This document shows, piece after piece, positions 1-7,020 of a stretch of DNA of 17,197 nucleotides. Source of the DNA: Clostridia bacterium BRH_c25 (lineage in GTDB: Bacteria > Bacillota_A > Clostridia > Lutisporales > Lutisporaceae); NCBI GenBank assembly GCA_001515955.1, contig LOES01000208.1, positions 1 through 17,197 of the forward strand, given 5' to 3'. Below the pieces are notes generated by a model that had not been told where the DNA came from, made no database searches, and saw nothing but the letters and a program-made list of their open reading frames with translations. Position numbers and translations under genes: made by a program. Numbering within the stretch: position 1 is the stretch's first letter; every line of letters starts with the position of its first letter.

Positions 1-591
1 CTTTCCGAAAAGGAAAAACAGGAATATTATGAGCTTATCCTAAAGAAAACAAAGCATATCGCAGAACTGATCAACAGTTTTTCTGCGTTTACCAAGGATG
101 AGCTTGAATTGGAAGCAATAGAAATGAAACCCTTTGAGGTATTGAGACTGTTTGAAAACATCGCTGCGGAATATGAAACCGAATTGTCAGGATTTGATTA
201 TCAACTTAGCTGGAAACATTCCTTCAGCGCAAACCAGCGCATAATAATAAATGAACATATGATACGCCGTGTTTTCGGAAATCTTTTCAGTAATGCCGTA
301 AGATACGGTGGGAAGAAAGATCTGAAAGTCTATATGAGCGGCTATGCGAGTGGATACTATGCATATTTTCAGGTGGAGGACAACGGTGCAGGAGTACCGG
401 ATAATGAATTGCCTTCCTTATTTCAAAAATTTTTTACTATTGATAAGTCAAGGCAAAGTAAAAACGGCGGTACAGGACTTGGTTTGGCAAGTTGTAAATC
501 TGTTATTGAACATCACGGCGGTCAAATTTGTGCGTTTCACTCAGATTATGGGGGATTGGGAATCCGTTTTATCCTTCCACTTGTTGTATAA
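1..591 (+). CDS. Sensor histidine kinase, C-terminal part (5' end outside window)
   Basis: This is the catalytic end of a two-component sensor kinase. The frame is open from base 1, so the sensor and most of the phosphoacceptor domain lie upstream. The first ~35 residues look like the second helix of a HisKA dimerisation domain (IAELINSFSAFTKDELELE). The HATPase domain follows: the N box around 280-306 (FGNLFSNAVRYG), the G1 box DNGAGVP at 379-399, an F-box-like LFQKFF, and the G2 box GGTGLGL at 466-486, ending in a beta strand (LGIRFILPLVV). This arrangement is typical of the EnvZ/VanS/BceS class. A methionine at 109 is internal and not the start. The phosphorylated histidine is not in the window. 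A terminator follows. The cluster at 859-5029 may be its target, as kinase/ABC permease pairs are common in Firmicutes, but adjacency is the only evidence. Confidence 0.93.
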   Translation, partial: LSEKEKQEYYELILKKTKHIAELINSFSAFTKDELELEAIEMKPFEVLRLFENIAAEYETELSGFDYQLSWKHSFSANQRIIINEHMIRRVFGNLFSNAVRYGGKKDLKVYMSGYASGYYAYFQVEDNGAGVPDNELPSLFQKFFTIDKSRQSKNGGTGLGLASCKSVIEHHGGQICAFHSDYGGLGIRFILPLVV

Positions 592-642
592 AAAATTAGC
601 GCTGTTAAACACATAAATCAAATGAGATATCAAAGAAAAAAA

Positions 643-686
643 GGGCTGACCAAAATAACTTTTATTGGCCACCTTTTTTTTCTTTT
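643..686 (+). terminator. Rho-independent terminator after the histidine kinase
   Basis: The arms GGCTGACCAA (about 644-653) and TTGGCCACC (665-673) pair with one bulged C and one A-C mismatch around an AT-rich loop, and a run of T follows directly from 674. It ends the kinase transcript. The rest of 592-858 is AT-rich and holds no convincing gene, only this hairpin and the leader of the next gene. Confidence 0.75.
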
Positions 687-858
687 AAGGCTGCTCTTAT
701 TTATTCATCACTTCATAATTTTTTATATTTGCTTTATAAATATTTATTTGCATTTCATCAGTGTTTTATTATGCCCCTGTATAATTTGTTTACAACAGAT
801 AAAGAAACATTCGTAATATCATCTTAGCTACAGTTAAATCCAAGGAGGAAGAAAGAGG

Positions 859-1653
859 ATGAAACATATAAGTCGTATTTTTCGCAAATATAGAAATCCC
901 CTTTTGTTAGCTACATTTGCAGTGCCAATTGTAACGCTGATACTACTGGCTGCATTTATAAATAAAGCTATTACCAGTTCTATTGTTGTTTTATGGATAT
1001 CTTATATTCTTTTGGCTTTGTTATTTGGCAGAGCTTATTGTGGTTATATATGCCCGATTGGCTTGAAACAGCGGTTTTTCAACTTTGTAGGAGAGCTTAT
1101 ATTTAAAGAGCCTTTTGAAATTCCAAAAAGATTGGATAAGTATATGCGAATGTTTAAATACATTGTTGCATCGGTGCTGATAATCTGGAGTCTATTTAAA
1201 TTGAGAATTTTAATCGGTGATAATCCTTTAAGTCAATACTCTGAGCTTTGGAATGAACTAGGCTTCATAGAAGGCATGCTTGATTGGGTTATGATTATTT
1301 TATTCCTATCAACAATTATAGGCTCAATTACGATTAAATACTTTTATTGCAAATATTTCTGCATCAAAGGCTCTGTATTTGGGTTGCTATCAAATGTATG
1401 TGCTTTTCGATTAAAGGTAGATAAAAATAAATGTACTGAATGTAAATCATGTTCGATGAATTGTCCTATGAATATACGAGTTCATACATTGGAAACGGTT
1501 AAATCGATGGATTGCTTGCGTTGCCAACAATGTGTGGCTGTATGCTCTGAAAAAGCAATAAATAACACTTTTATGGGAATGGCTATTTCACCTGCCGTTT
1601 TGATACCAGTTATCATAATAGCATTCATAATTTTACTGTATGTTTTCTCTTAA
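859..1653 (+). CDS. Polytopic membrane protein with two [4Fe-4S] ferredoxin clusters (NapH/NosR C-terminal/YccM-like)
   Basis: A 264-residue membrane iron-sulfur protein, probably an electron-transfer component. About five membrane segments are visible (roughly residues 15-33, 41-56, 98-116, 141-160, 245-263). Two CX3C motifs lie at the membrane edges: C61/C65 in AYCGYICPIG and C164/C168 in YCKYFCIKG. These are the hallmark of the NapH, NosR and CcoG group. A soluble loop carries two classical ferredoxin motifs, C192-C195-C198-C202P and C219-C222-C225-C229. The ATG at 859 follows an AAGGAGG ribosome site at 842-848 with a spacing suited to translation. The family passes electrons across or along the membrane; the partner and substrate here are not known. 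It leads a cluster with a tiny membrane peptide and an ABC transporter. There is no nos or nap gene in view, so the substrate should not be inferred from NosR. Confidence 0.85.
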   Translation: MKHISRIFRKYRNPLLLATFAVPIVTLILLAAFINKAITSSIVVLWISYILLALLFGRAYCGYICPIGLKQRFFNFVGELIFKEPFEIPKRLDKYMRMFKYIVASVLIIWSLFKLRILIGDNPLSQYSELWNELGFIEGMLDWVMIILFLSTIIGSITIKYFYCKYFCIKGSVFGLLSNVCAFRLKVDKNKCTECKSCSMNCPMNIRVHTLETVKSMDCLRCQQCVAVCSEKAINNTFMGMAISPAVLIPVIIIAFIILLYVFS

Positions 1654-1723
1654 GTAGTTTTATAGTTAATAAAAAATTGAAGTGGAGTATTTCTTACCTT
1701 GATAAAGAAAGGAGGAATATACA

Positions 1724-1864
1724 ATGAATAAAAAACGAATCATGCTGATAATAGCCATAGTTGTTGTTATCGTGGTAGTACTGATTATGTTTGGTGCAAC
1801 TCTGGCAGATAAATTTATGGAGATACATGGTAAAAGCTTTATCGACATGCATCTTGGCAGATAA
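1724..1864 (+). CDS. Small single-span membrane protein (46 aa)
   Basis: A short gene of 46 codons. It starts at an ATG preceded by a strong AAAGGAGG site (1708-1714) nine bases upstream and ends at TAA 1862-1864. The protein begins MNKKRIM, continues with a very hydrophobic stretch of about 20 residues (residues 7-27, rich in I and V), and ends in a short charged tail (DKFMEIHGKSFIDMHLGR). The positive N-terminus followed by one hydrophobic helix suggests either a single-pass membrane peptide with its tail outside or an uncleaved signal anchor. It sits between the iron-sulfur protein and the ABC ATPase, 35 bases before the latter's start, on the same strand, so it is probably co-transcribed. 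I do not recognise a family. The good ribosome site, operon position and signal-like sequence support it being real. Confidence 0.65.
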   Translation: MNKKRIMLIIAIVVVIVVVLIMFGATLADKFMEIHGKSFIDMHLGR

Positions 1865-1899
1865 CATGATAGCAGAGGAATTAAGAGGAGGTTTTGATA

Positions 1900-2640
1900 A
1901 TGGTCAATCAGGAAAAAGAAAAAGCTTTCATCAATTTAAGAAATGTTGTTAAAAGGTTTGAAGGACAGGGAGGCGTTTTTACCGCTCTCAACGACATAAA
2001 TCTCAATATTTCTTCAGGAGAATATGTAGGTATAGTCGGTAAATCCGGCTGTGGAAAAACTACCCTGCTCAATACGATTTGTGGTATAGACCGACCCACC
2101 TCAGGTGAAATCGTTGTCGATCAAAAGCTAATCCAGTCTTTTACCGAAAGCCAGATGGCTGTTTGGAGGGGAAAAAACATAGGCGTGGTATTTCAGTTCT
2201 TTCAACTCCTTCCTACATTGTCAGTGCTGGAAAATGTAATGCTTCCTATGGATTTTTGCAATACTTTTCCTATAAAGGAACGTAAAAAACGGGGATTACT
2301 TTTATTAAAAAAGGTTTGCGTAGAAGAACAGGCTGATAAGTTCCCATCGTCCCTATCGGGCGGAGAGCAGCAGAGAGTTGCAATAGCAAGGGCTCTAGCA
2401 AACGAACCGCAGATAATAGTGGCCGACGAACCTACGGGAAACCTTGACAGCCGAACAGCCGGAATGGTATTTGAGATTTTTGACAGGTTGGTGGCTGAAG
2501 GAAAAACCGTTTTATTGGTATCCCACGACAGAGATATAGCCAAAAGAGTAAATCGCTGTATAACTTTGGCTGACGGAAAGATCATTGATGACATCCAGGT
2601 AAATAAACAGGCCAGAAAGGATAACGGGGAGGTGCTATAA
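1900..2640 (+). CDS. ABC transporter ATP-binding protein (LolD/MacB/BceA type)
   Basis: The ATPase of a mechanotransmission-type ABC system. All nucleotide-binding motifs are intact: Walker A GKSGCGKT (residues 47-54), a Q-loop at VVFQFFQLLPTLS, signature LSGGEQQ (152-158), Walker B IIVADE (172-177) with D-loop GNLDS, and the switch histidine in VSHD (H209). Close spacing of signature and Walker B and the phrase ADEPTGNLDS mark the LolD/MacB/FtsE clade, which pairs with FtsX-like permeases. I chose ATG 1900 because AGAGGAGG (1884-1891) is eight bases upstream; an in-frame TTG at 1894 would be too close. The protein has 246 residues, normal for the family. The permease follows one base after the stop. 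These complexes usually move lipids, peptides or antibiotics, or relay force across the membrane, and do not import small nutrients. Confidence 0.93.
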   Translation: MVNQEKEKAFINLRNVVKRFEGQGGVFTALNDINLNISSGEYVGIVGKSGCGKTTLLNTICGIDRPTSGEIVVDQKLIQSFTESQMAVWRGKNIGVVFQFFQLLPTLSVLENVMLPMDFCNTFPIKERKKRGLLLLKKVCVEEQADKFPSSLSGGEQQRVAIARALANEPQIIVADEPTGNLDSRTAGMVFEIFDRLVAEGKTVLLVSHDRDIAKRVNRCITLADGKIIDDIQVNKQARKDNGEVL

Positions 2641-2641
2641 A

Positions 2642-5029
2642 TTGTATAGATTCTGTATGGAAAAAGTAACACGTGACCTATTGTTCAATAAAACAAGGAC
2701 AATCCTTGTCTTACTTGCCATGATAATAGGCGTAACCGGTGTTGGGGCGGTGCTTAATGCTAAGGCAATCCTCGACCGTGAAATGGATGTCAATTATATG
2801 CGCACAAACCCTGCATCCGCGACGCTCTTAGTTGAAGACCTTGATGATGAAATCGTCAGAGAGGTAATGAGTATGCCTGAGATTTTGGATGTACAAGTTG
2901 GAAGAACTGTTATAGGACGGGTACGGTCGGTTGATGGCGTTGAAAAAGAAATTGCCATGTTCGTTGTCGAAAATTTCGGTGACATGCGTATAGATAAGTT
3001 TGAACCTGAAGGTGGAAAGTGGCCTCCCGAAAAAGAAGACATACTTATTGAAAGAGCTGCAATGCGGGTTATCAATGCAAAAATAGGCGATAAATTGGAT
3101 ATTAAGTTACCGGGAGACTCTTACACTGAATGGAAGCTGGCAGGCACAGTACATGCTCCTGCTCTGCCCCCTGCTTGGATGGAAAATAAGGTATTTGCCT
3201 TTATAAGTCCGGAAACTTATCAGCAGCTTGGCGGCAGTAATGGTTTTAATGAGTTGAAATTCGTTGTATCAGAAAATAGGATGGATAAAGACAGCATCCA
3301 AAGTGTCGCTTACAACCTAAAAGATTGGCTGGAGCAAAACGGCAAAAAAGTGTGGAGGATTGAAATACCTGAACCCGGCAAGCATCCCCATGCAACTCAG
3401 ATGGAAACTCTTTTATTTTTGCTGGGAAGCTTCGGAATAATTGCACTTATATTAAGCGCTGTGATTGTAGCCAATATGATTTCAGCACTTCTATCTCAGC
3501 AAATTCGCCAGATAGGAATTATGAAGGCTGTTGGTGCAAAAAGTAGCCAAATTGCAGTAATTTATCTCAGTTTCGCTATAATATTGGGTATTGCAGCAAT
3601 TTCTATTGCCATTCCTATGGCAGTTCTTATTGGTAGAGCGTACGCTAATTTTAGTGCAAATATGTTGAACTTCCAAATTTTCAGCTATAGACTTCCTTTA
3701 TCGACGTTTTTGAGCCAAATTGCAGTTGGCCTCCTGATTCCTTTACTGGCATCTGTTTATTCTATTGTAAAAGGAAGCCGGATTACTGTACGTGAGGCGC
3801 TACAAGATTATGGGGTTACTATAAAAAATAAAAGCTCAAACAACTATGATAGCATCAGTTCGGGAATAAGAGGAGTATCAAGACCTTTTCTACTTTCAAT
3901 AAGAAACACTTTCCGAAAAAAAGGCAGATTGTTTTTAACTCTTGGGGTACTATCCATTGGGGGAGTTTTGTTTATTACCGCCATGAATGTTTCCTCATCA
4001 ATGAATACCAGTTCGGCAGGGGTTATAAATTCTTATCGCTTTGATGCCTCCGTAAGTCTTGCCCGCCCTTATAATAATTCTGAAATAGAAGAGACGGTAA
4101 AAAAAGTCCCCGGTATACAGGATACAGAGGTCTGGGGAGGCTCGGAAGCAGTAATGGTATACGGGGACAGTATGATGGGTGACAACTTCAAAGTCATTGC
4201 AATTCCATCAAACTCAAAACTTGTAACATCCGTCGAACCTAACATGGGCAGATGGCTGGCTCCGGACGATACCAATGCTATCGTTATAAACCACCGTGTG
4301 TTGAACATGGAGCCAGATATAAAAATTGGGGATACTATCAAACTAAGAATAAACGAAAATGACTTTGATTGGAAAGTTGTCGGAGTTGTCCAAGAAATGA
4401 TGTCTGAGCCGAAGGCATATGTAGTTCAACAATATTTTCAAGAACTTACTGGCCAGGAAGGTTTTGGCCAAGAAGTAGTTATCACGACTGAAAACAAAGA
4501 TTCAAAAAGTATAGAGATTGCCGTAAAAGATGTGGAATCAAATCTTAATTCTGCTGGTTTTGAAACCGCAAGCGTTATCAAGATAGAGGATATAAGGCAG
4601 CAGATTGACGGCCATTTACTAATTATAGCCGCTATGCTGATTATAATGTCAACTTTGGGAGTTGTAGTCGGGGGCCTTGGCCTTTCGACCACTATGAGCA
4701 TAAATGTAATGGAACGTACTCGTGAAATCGGTATAATGCGTGCCATAGGAGCCTCCACACGCTCAATATTCTATATAATCGTCGGTGAAGGAGTCTTAAT
4801 TGGTCTTTTAAGTTGGTTGATTGCAACCGCAATGGCTATACCGGTTAGTATTTATATTAGTTATATGTTTGGAACCATATTTTTTGAAACACCGTTAGAA
4901 ATAGCATTTTCCCCTATAGGTGTTTTTATATGGTTGGTATTGGCCATGACGTTTGCAGCGCTGTCTTGCCTCTATCCGGCATATAAGGCATCAAGAATGA
5001 GTGTCCGGGAAGTGCTTTCTTATGAATAG
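2642..5029 (+). CDS. FtsX-like ABC transporter permease (795 aa, two MacB_PCD/FtsX modules)
   Basis: The permease partner of the preceding ATPase. It starts at TTG 2642: GGGGAGGTG (2626-2634) lies seven bases upstream, whereas the next ATG (2657) is too far away. The protein has two similar halves. Each has an N-terminal helix (about residues 17-38 and 428-447), a large extracellular domain (about 45-245 and 455-650), and an FtsX domain. The first FtsX domain has helices near 257-283, 303-327 and 355-375; the second near 658-682, 709-738 and 758-778. Both halves carry the coupling-helix phrase: RQIGIMKAVGAKSSQI and TREIGIMRAIGASTRSI. The C-terminus (YPAYKASRMSVREVLSYE) is typical. Two fused modules of this size fit a self-sufficient exporter permease of the FtsX-like family. 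The substrate cannot be read from the sequence. Its coupling to an upstream 4Fe-4S protein is uncommon. Confidence 0.92.
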   Translation: MYRFCMEKVTRDLLFNKTRTILVLLAMIIGVTGVGAVLNAKAILDREMDVNYMRTNPASATLLVEDLDDEIVREVMSMPEILDVQVGRTVIGRVRSVDGVEKEIAMFVVENFGDMRIDKFEPEGGKWPPEKEDILIERAAMRVINAKIGDKLDIKLPGDSYTEWKLAGTVHAPALPPAWMENKVFAFISPETYQQLGGSNGFNELKFVVSENRMDKDSIQSVAYNLKDWLEQNGKKVWRIEIPEPGKHPHATQMETLLFLLGSFGIIALILSAVIVANMISALLSQQIRQIGIMKAVGAKSSQIAVIYLSFAIILGIAAISIAIPMAVLIGRAYANFSANMLNFQIFSYRLPLSTFLSQIAVGLLIPLLASVYSIVKGSRITVREALQDYGVTIKNKSSNNYDSISSGIRGVSRPFLLSIRNTFRKKGRLFLTLGVLSIGGVLFITAMNVSSSMNTSSAGVINSYRFDASVSLARPYNNSEIEETVKKVPGIQDTEVWGGSEAVMVYGDSMMGDNFKVIAIPSNSKLVTSVEPNMGRWLAPDDTNAIVINHRVLNMEPDIKIGDTIKLRINENDFDWKVVGVVQEMMSEPKAYVVQQYFQELTGQEGFGQEVVITTENKDSKSIEIAVKDVESNLNSAGFETASVIKIEDIRQQIDGHLLIIAAMLIIMSTLGVVVGGLGLSTTMSINVMERTREIGIMRAIGASTRSIFYIIVGEGVLIGLLSWLIATAMAIPVSIYISYMFGTIFFETPLEIAFSPIGVFIWLVLAMTFAALSCLYPAYKASRMSVREVLSYE

Positions 5030-5081
5030 GATGAACTAGCAAGTCATTGCTCCTATAAATACCTGTAAATACTTGATGGTA

Positions 5082-5480
5082 TTATTGTGGTGTTGATATA
5101 AATAAAAATTGAATGATCAGTGCTAAGGGCAAAGCCTCTGCATTAAATTCTCTATTAAGCTCATTTAGAACTTTAGAATCATTACATTTATCCACATGGG
5201 GCTTATATTGAGCAACTGTGTAATTAGATACCAGACCATTGGCTTTCATTACTCTGCCAATTTTTCTTCTGGATACTATAAAGCCCAGTTTCTTTAGTTC
5301 CACCTTGATTTTTCTAGTGCCATAGTTATTTCTACTAGCTTTAAAAATCTCCAGTATTCTAGGAGTTATTTCATCAGTAGATTCTTTGATTTTTGATTCA
5401 TAGTAGTAAGTACTTCTAGAAAGCTGCAGGACTTTGCACATTGCTGATACACAGTATTTGTGGGCATTATTCTTTATCAC
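5082..5480 (-). pseudogene. IS3-family transposase OrfB, truncated (catalytic core deleted)
   Basis: The first ~115 residues match the HTH_21 region of IS3/IS150-type OrfB: KYCVSAMCKVLQLSRSTYYY, then YGTRKIKVELKKLG and VSRRKIGRVMKANGL. The conserved lead into the integrase core, NELNREFN, is reached near residue 113. After it the sequence changes abruptly to AEALPLALIIQFLFISTPQ and stops. No DDE residues remain, and a full OrfB would have roughly twice this length. The frame also stays open upstream of GTG 5480 (…IRTKVNVIKNN), as expected if OrfB is normally made as an OrfAB frameshift fusion. Confidence 0.85.
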
Positions 5481-5482
5481 AT

Positions 5483-5776
5483 TTACTTTCGTCCTAATAT
5501 CAGCGCTGCTTGCTTTAAAATATCATTCTCCATCTTTAATTGCTGGTTTTCTTTTTTTAGCTTGATTAACTCATTTTCCTCTGGAGTGCGATTATCTTTT
5601 TCCTTGAAGGAACCAGTTGTTATACTTCTTTTAATCCAGGTGTTAAATGCTGTGGGTGTTAAATCGTATTCAGCCATAATCTCATTTTTAGGCTTACCGC
5701 TTTCATAAAGCTTTACCATTTGTTCCTTGAATTCTTCAGTAAAAGTTCTTCTATCTCGTTTAGTCATATAAACCAA
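5483..5776 (-). CDS. IS3-family transposase OrfA
   Basis: A 97-residue OrfA. It begins MTKRDRRTFTEEFKEQMVKLYESG, has the helix-turn-helix segment MAEYDLTPTAFNTWIK, and ends in a leucine-zipper-like helix (ENELIKLKKENQQLKMENDILKQ in two overlapping parts), the usual OrfA layout for DNA binding and dimerisation. The fourth codon (ATG) could also be the start. The end carries a zero-frame T TTA AAG heptamer, a canonical slip site for the -1 frameshift that makes OrfAB. Length is near normal. Its partner OrfB is broken, so the protein may bind the ends without catalysing transposition. Confidence 0.85.
   Translation of the reverse strand: MVYMTKRDRRTFTEEFKEQMVKLYESGKPKNEIMAEYDLTPTAFNTWIKRSITTGSFKEKDNRTPEENELIKLKKENQQLKMENDILKQAALILGRK
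5513..5519 (-). promoter_or_regulatory. Programmed -1 frameshift slippery heptamer (OrfA to OrfB)
   Basis: Read on the minus strand, T TTA AAG occurs in the zero frame of orfA (codons for L-K in DILKQ). This follows the X XXY YYZ rule. A -1 slip leads into a frame that is open through IRTKVNVIKNN and on into orfB. Frameshifting of this type is established for IS3-family elements; its use in this copy is inferred. Confidence 0.6.
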
Positions 5777-5841
5777 TCTCCCTTAAATTATATTAGCTTA
5801 AAGTTTACATGACCTTATTTTTATTGTCTAGTTAATTGTAG

Positions 5842-6015
5842 CCGATCCACATCCAAGCCGGAAACATACAGTGCATTTTGGTTTATGGAATATCAAGAAT
5901 TGGGCGAGATTTCCTATCGGTAAACAAATGGCTTGCTGAATTACGGCTTACCGGAACCACTGTTATCTCGCTTGATGAAGAACTGAACCCATATTATCTA
6001 TTAAACATATGCTAA
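5842..6015 (+). pseudogene. Remnant of a serine recombinase (resolvase/invertase catalytic domain)
   Basis: A 57-codon open stretch in frame 1 between TAG 5839-5841 and TAA 6013-6015, with no start codon or ribosome site. Its peptide includes IQAGNIQCILVYGISRIGRD, then FLSVNKWLAELRLTGTTVIS and LDEELN. This closely follows the central part of serine recombinase catalytic domains: the strand and arginine motif usually seen as VYxLSRxGRD, a helix, and the strand before the active-site wall. The catalytic serine at the N-terminus and everything after the core strand are missing. It lies 32 bases from the IS3 end and 5 bases before a 25-bp repeat, so it looks like debris of an integrated element. 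Recognition is by motif only. Confidence 0.6.
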
Positions 6016-6020
6016 AAAAT

Positions 6021-6045
6021 ATTAATCCCTACTTGATAGCATCAT
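6021..6045. repeat. 25-bp imperfect direct repeat, copy A
   Basis: ATTAATCCCTACTTGATAGC followed by ATCAT. It matches copy B at 6996-7020 at 22 of 25 positions in the same orientation, 975 bp apart. Copy A follows the recombinase remnant. Between the two copies lies the complete MerR-TipAS gene with its promoter and terminator. Confidence 0.65.
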
Positions 6046-6082
6046 AGAAAGATACAATTTCATAATTAATGCTAAAAACAAT

Positions 6083-6131
6083 AAAAAAGCAGTATACTGA
6101 CAATTTGAGATATCACATTGTCAGTATACTG
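6083..6131 (-). terminator. Terminator of the minus-strand MerR-TipAS gene
   Basis: A perfect 15-bp inverted repeat: CAGTATACTGACAAT at 6090-6104 and its complement at 6117-6131, with a 12-base loop. Read on the minus strand, the stem is followed by C and six T (6088-6083), then more T-rich sequence. It lies just downstream of the stop at 6151. On the plus strand no T run follows, so termination is mainly of minus-strand transcripts. Confidence 0.85.
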
Positions 6132-6150
6132 TTTATATGTTTATGTCGGG

Positions 6151-6894
6151 CTATTTCTGGCTTTCGGCATAAATTTTCATAGCTTCGGATAAAAACTTAG
6201 ACAGGCCGTCGCCATATTTGTCTATATTTACAGTAAATCTTTCGTCAGTAACATACATTTGGCCGACCCCGGCAAAAGCTTCCAGAGAATATCTGTAACC
6301 AAAGTTGGCATTGAAGTGGCTGTACATTTTATCCATAGCTGCTTGTGCGGTTGCAGAGTCTGGTGCCTCATTCCTTATTTTGGCCAAATTTGTAAACAAA
6401 TCATCCATGCTTTTTGCTATTGCCTCTTGCTCATTTTGCGATAGTGACTTTATGTGGGCATTACTTTGATCGACAACCTTGTCACCCCATAAACGCCTCG
6501 CTTCATCTTCATATGGATTATTTGTAAAATCAAACCCATGAAACTTATCTTTGATACTCATTGTCATCTTTCCTTTCATATTCTGTACTGATTTCTCAAG
6601 AGTTTCAAGCATCAATTCAATACGTCTTTTTTCATACAGAAGAACTTTCTTCTGTAAATCGAACGCCTTTTCTCTATCAAAACTCGGACTGCTTAAAAGT
6701 TCCTTGATTTGTGCAAGAGAGAAGCCACATTCTTTAAAGAATAAGATTTGTTGCAGCCTATCCATATCATCGTCTGAATATTCGCGATAGCCGTTTTCCG
6801 GATTACGACTTGGACTAAGGATTGAAATTTTGTCATAATGATGAAGTGTGCGCACACTTACACCAGTTATTTTTGCCACTTCTTTTACATTCAT
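6151..6894 (-). CDS. MerR-family regulator with TipAS drug-recognition domain
   Basis: A 247-residue transcription activator of the TipA type. Residues 1-70 form the MerR winged helix: MNVKEVAKITGVSVRTLHHY, then DKISILSPSR…NGYREYSDDDMDRLQQILFF and GFSLAQIKELL. A dimerisation helix follows to about residue 105, and the TipAS domain fills the rest, with the conserved end GQMYVTDERF…FLSEAMKIYA. TipAS domains bind thiopeptides and other unrelated drugs and switch the promoter. I chose ATG 6894: AAGGGAG (6905-6911 on the minus strand) lies ten bases upstream, and the MerR domain normally starts MxVKEVAK; a TTG at 6915 gives seven extra residues. A second good ribosome site precedes the internal MSIKDKF at 6561. 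The promoter has the 19-bp spacer of MerR targets, which suggests autoregulation. No obvious target transporter is adjacent except the truncated paralogue. Confidence 0.9.
   Translation of the reverse strand: MNVKEVAKITGVSVRTLHHYDKISILSPSRNPENGYREYSDDDMDRLQQILFFKECGFSLAQIKELLSSPSFDREKAFDLQKKVLLYEKRRIELMLETLEKSVQNMKGKMTMSIKDKFHGFDFTNNPYEDEARRLWGDKVVDQSNAHIKSLSQNEQEAIAKSMDDLFTNLAKIRNEAPDSATAQAAMDKMYSHFNANFGYRYSLEAFAGVGQMYVTDERFTVNIDKYGDGLSKFLSEAMKIYAESQK
6559..6576 (-). promoter_or_regulatory. Internal ribosome site for a TipAS-only product
   Basis: On the minus strand AAAGGAAAG (6576-6568) precedes ATG 6561-6559 (MSIKDKF) by six bases, exactly at the junction of the MerR half and the TipAS half. 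In Streptomyces tipA, the drug-binding domain is also made alone from an internal start. Use here is inferred. Confidence 0.45.
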
Positions 6895-6920
6895 TGCTTT
6901 CACTCTCCCTTGCAAATATC

Positions 6921-6951
6921 ATTGTAAACTATAACGCAACGTAATAGTCAA
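6921..6951 (-). promoter_or_regulatory. MerR-type promoter with operator dyad
   Basis: On the minus strand TTGACT (6951-6946) and TACAAT (6926-6921) are separated by 19 bp, the overlong spacer that MerR activators correct by twisting DNA. The spacer overlaps a 21-bp near-palindrome at 6928-6948 with arms ACTAT.ACG and CGT.ATAGT. The start of transcription would fall about 20 bases before the ATG at 6894. This is a textbook layout for an autoregulated MerR gene. Confidence 0.7.
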
Positions 6952-6995
6952 GACTTTTTTGATAGTATTTGCATCTGCAAGAAAAATAAAAATTT

Positions 6996-7020
6996 ATTAG
7001 TCCCTACTTGACAGCATCTT
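6996..7020. repeat. 25-bp imperfect direct repeat, copy B
   Basis: ATTAGTCCCTACTTGACAGC followed by ATCTT. It is the partner of copy A at 6021-6045. It runs straight into the TATGATGAAATAGG that begins the conserved part of the truncated MerR gene, so it marks the point where that gene lost its 5' end. Confidence 0.65.

Larger units (their letters stand above)
5064..5809 (-). mobile_element. Degenerate IS3-family insertion sequence with internal deletion
   Basis: The element carries orfA intact and only the N-terminal part of orfB, both on the minus strand. The orfA-side end is likely TGTAAACTTTAAGC read leftward from 5809, matching the TG...CA ends of the family. The other end is less sure: TGTAAATACTT at 5064 shares its first six bases, and gapped similarity continues. 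No convincing 3-bp target duplication is visible. At about 0.75 kb it is several hundred bases shorter than a normal IS3-type element, and the missing part is the catalytic core, so it should not move by itself. Confidence 0.7.

Noticed and set aside
622..816. Open frame of 64 codons after the kinase terminator
   Set aside because: It is made of AT-rich low-complexity sequence (F, I, L, H), overlaps the terminator and has no ribosome site.
786..819. Possible promoter before the 4Fe-4S gene (TTTACA, 19-bp spacer, TAATAT)
   Set aside because: The spacing is poor and the region is so AT-rich that such matches are expected by chance. A promoter must exist here, but I cannot place it.
5460..5708. 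Plus-strand open frame opposite the IS3 transposase
   Set aside because: It is an antisense shadow of orfA/orfB with no start context or recognisable protein.
5061..5812. 3-bp target-site duplication for the IS3-family element
   Set aside because: The bases flanking the proposed ends (ACC and TGA) do not match, so the exact left end is uncertain or the site has been rearranged.
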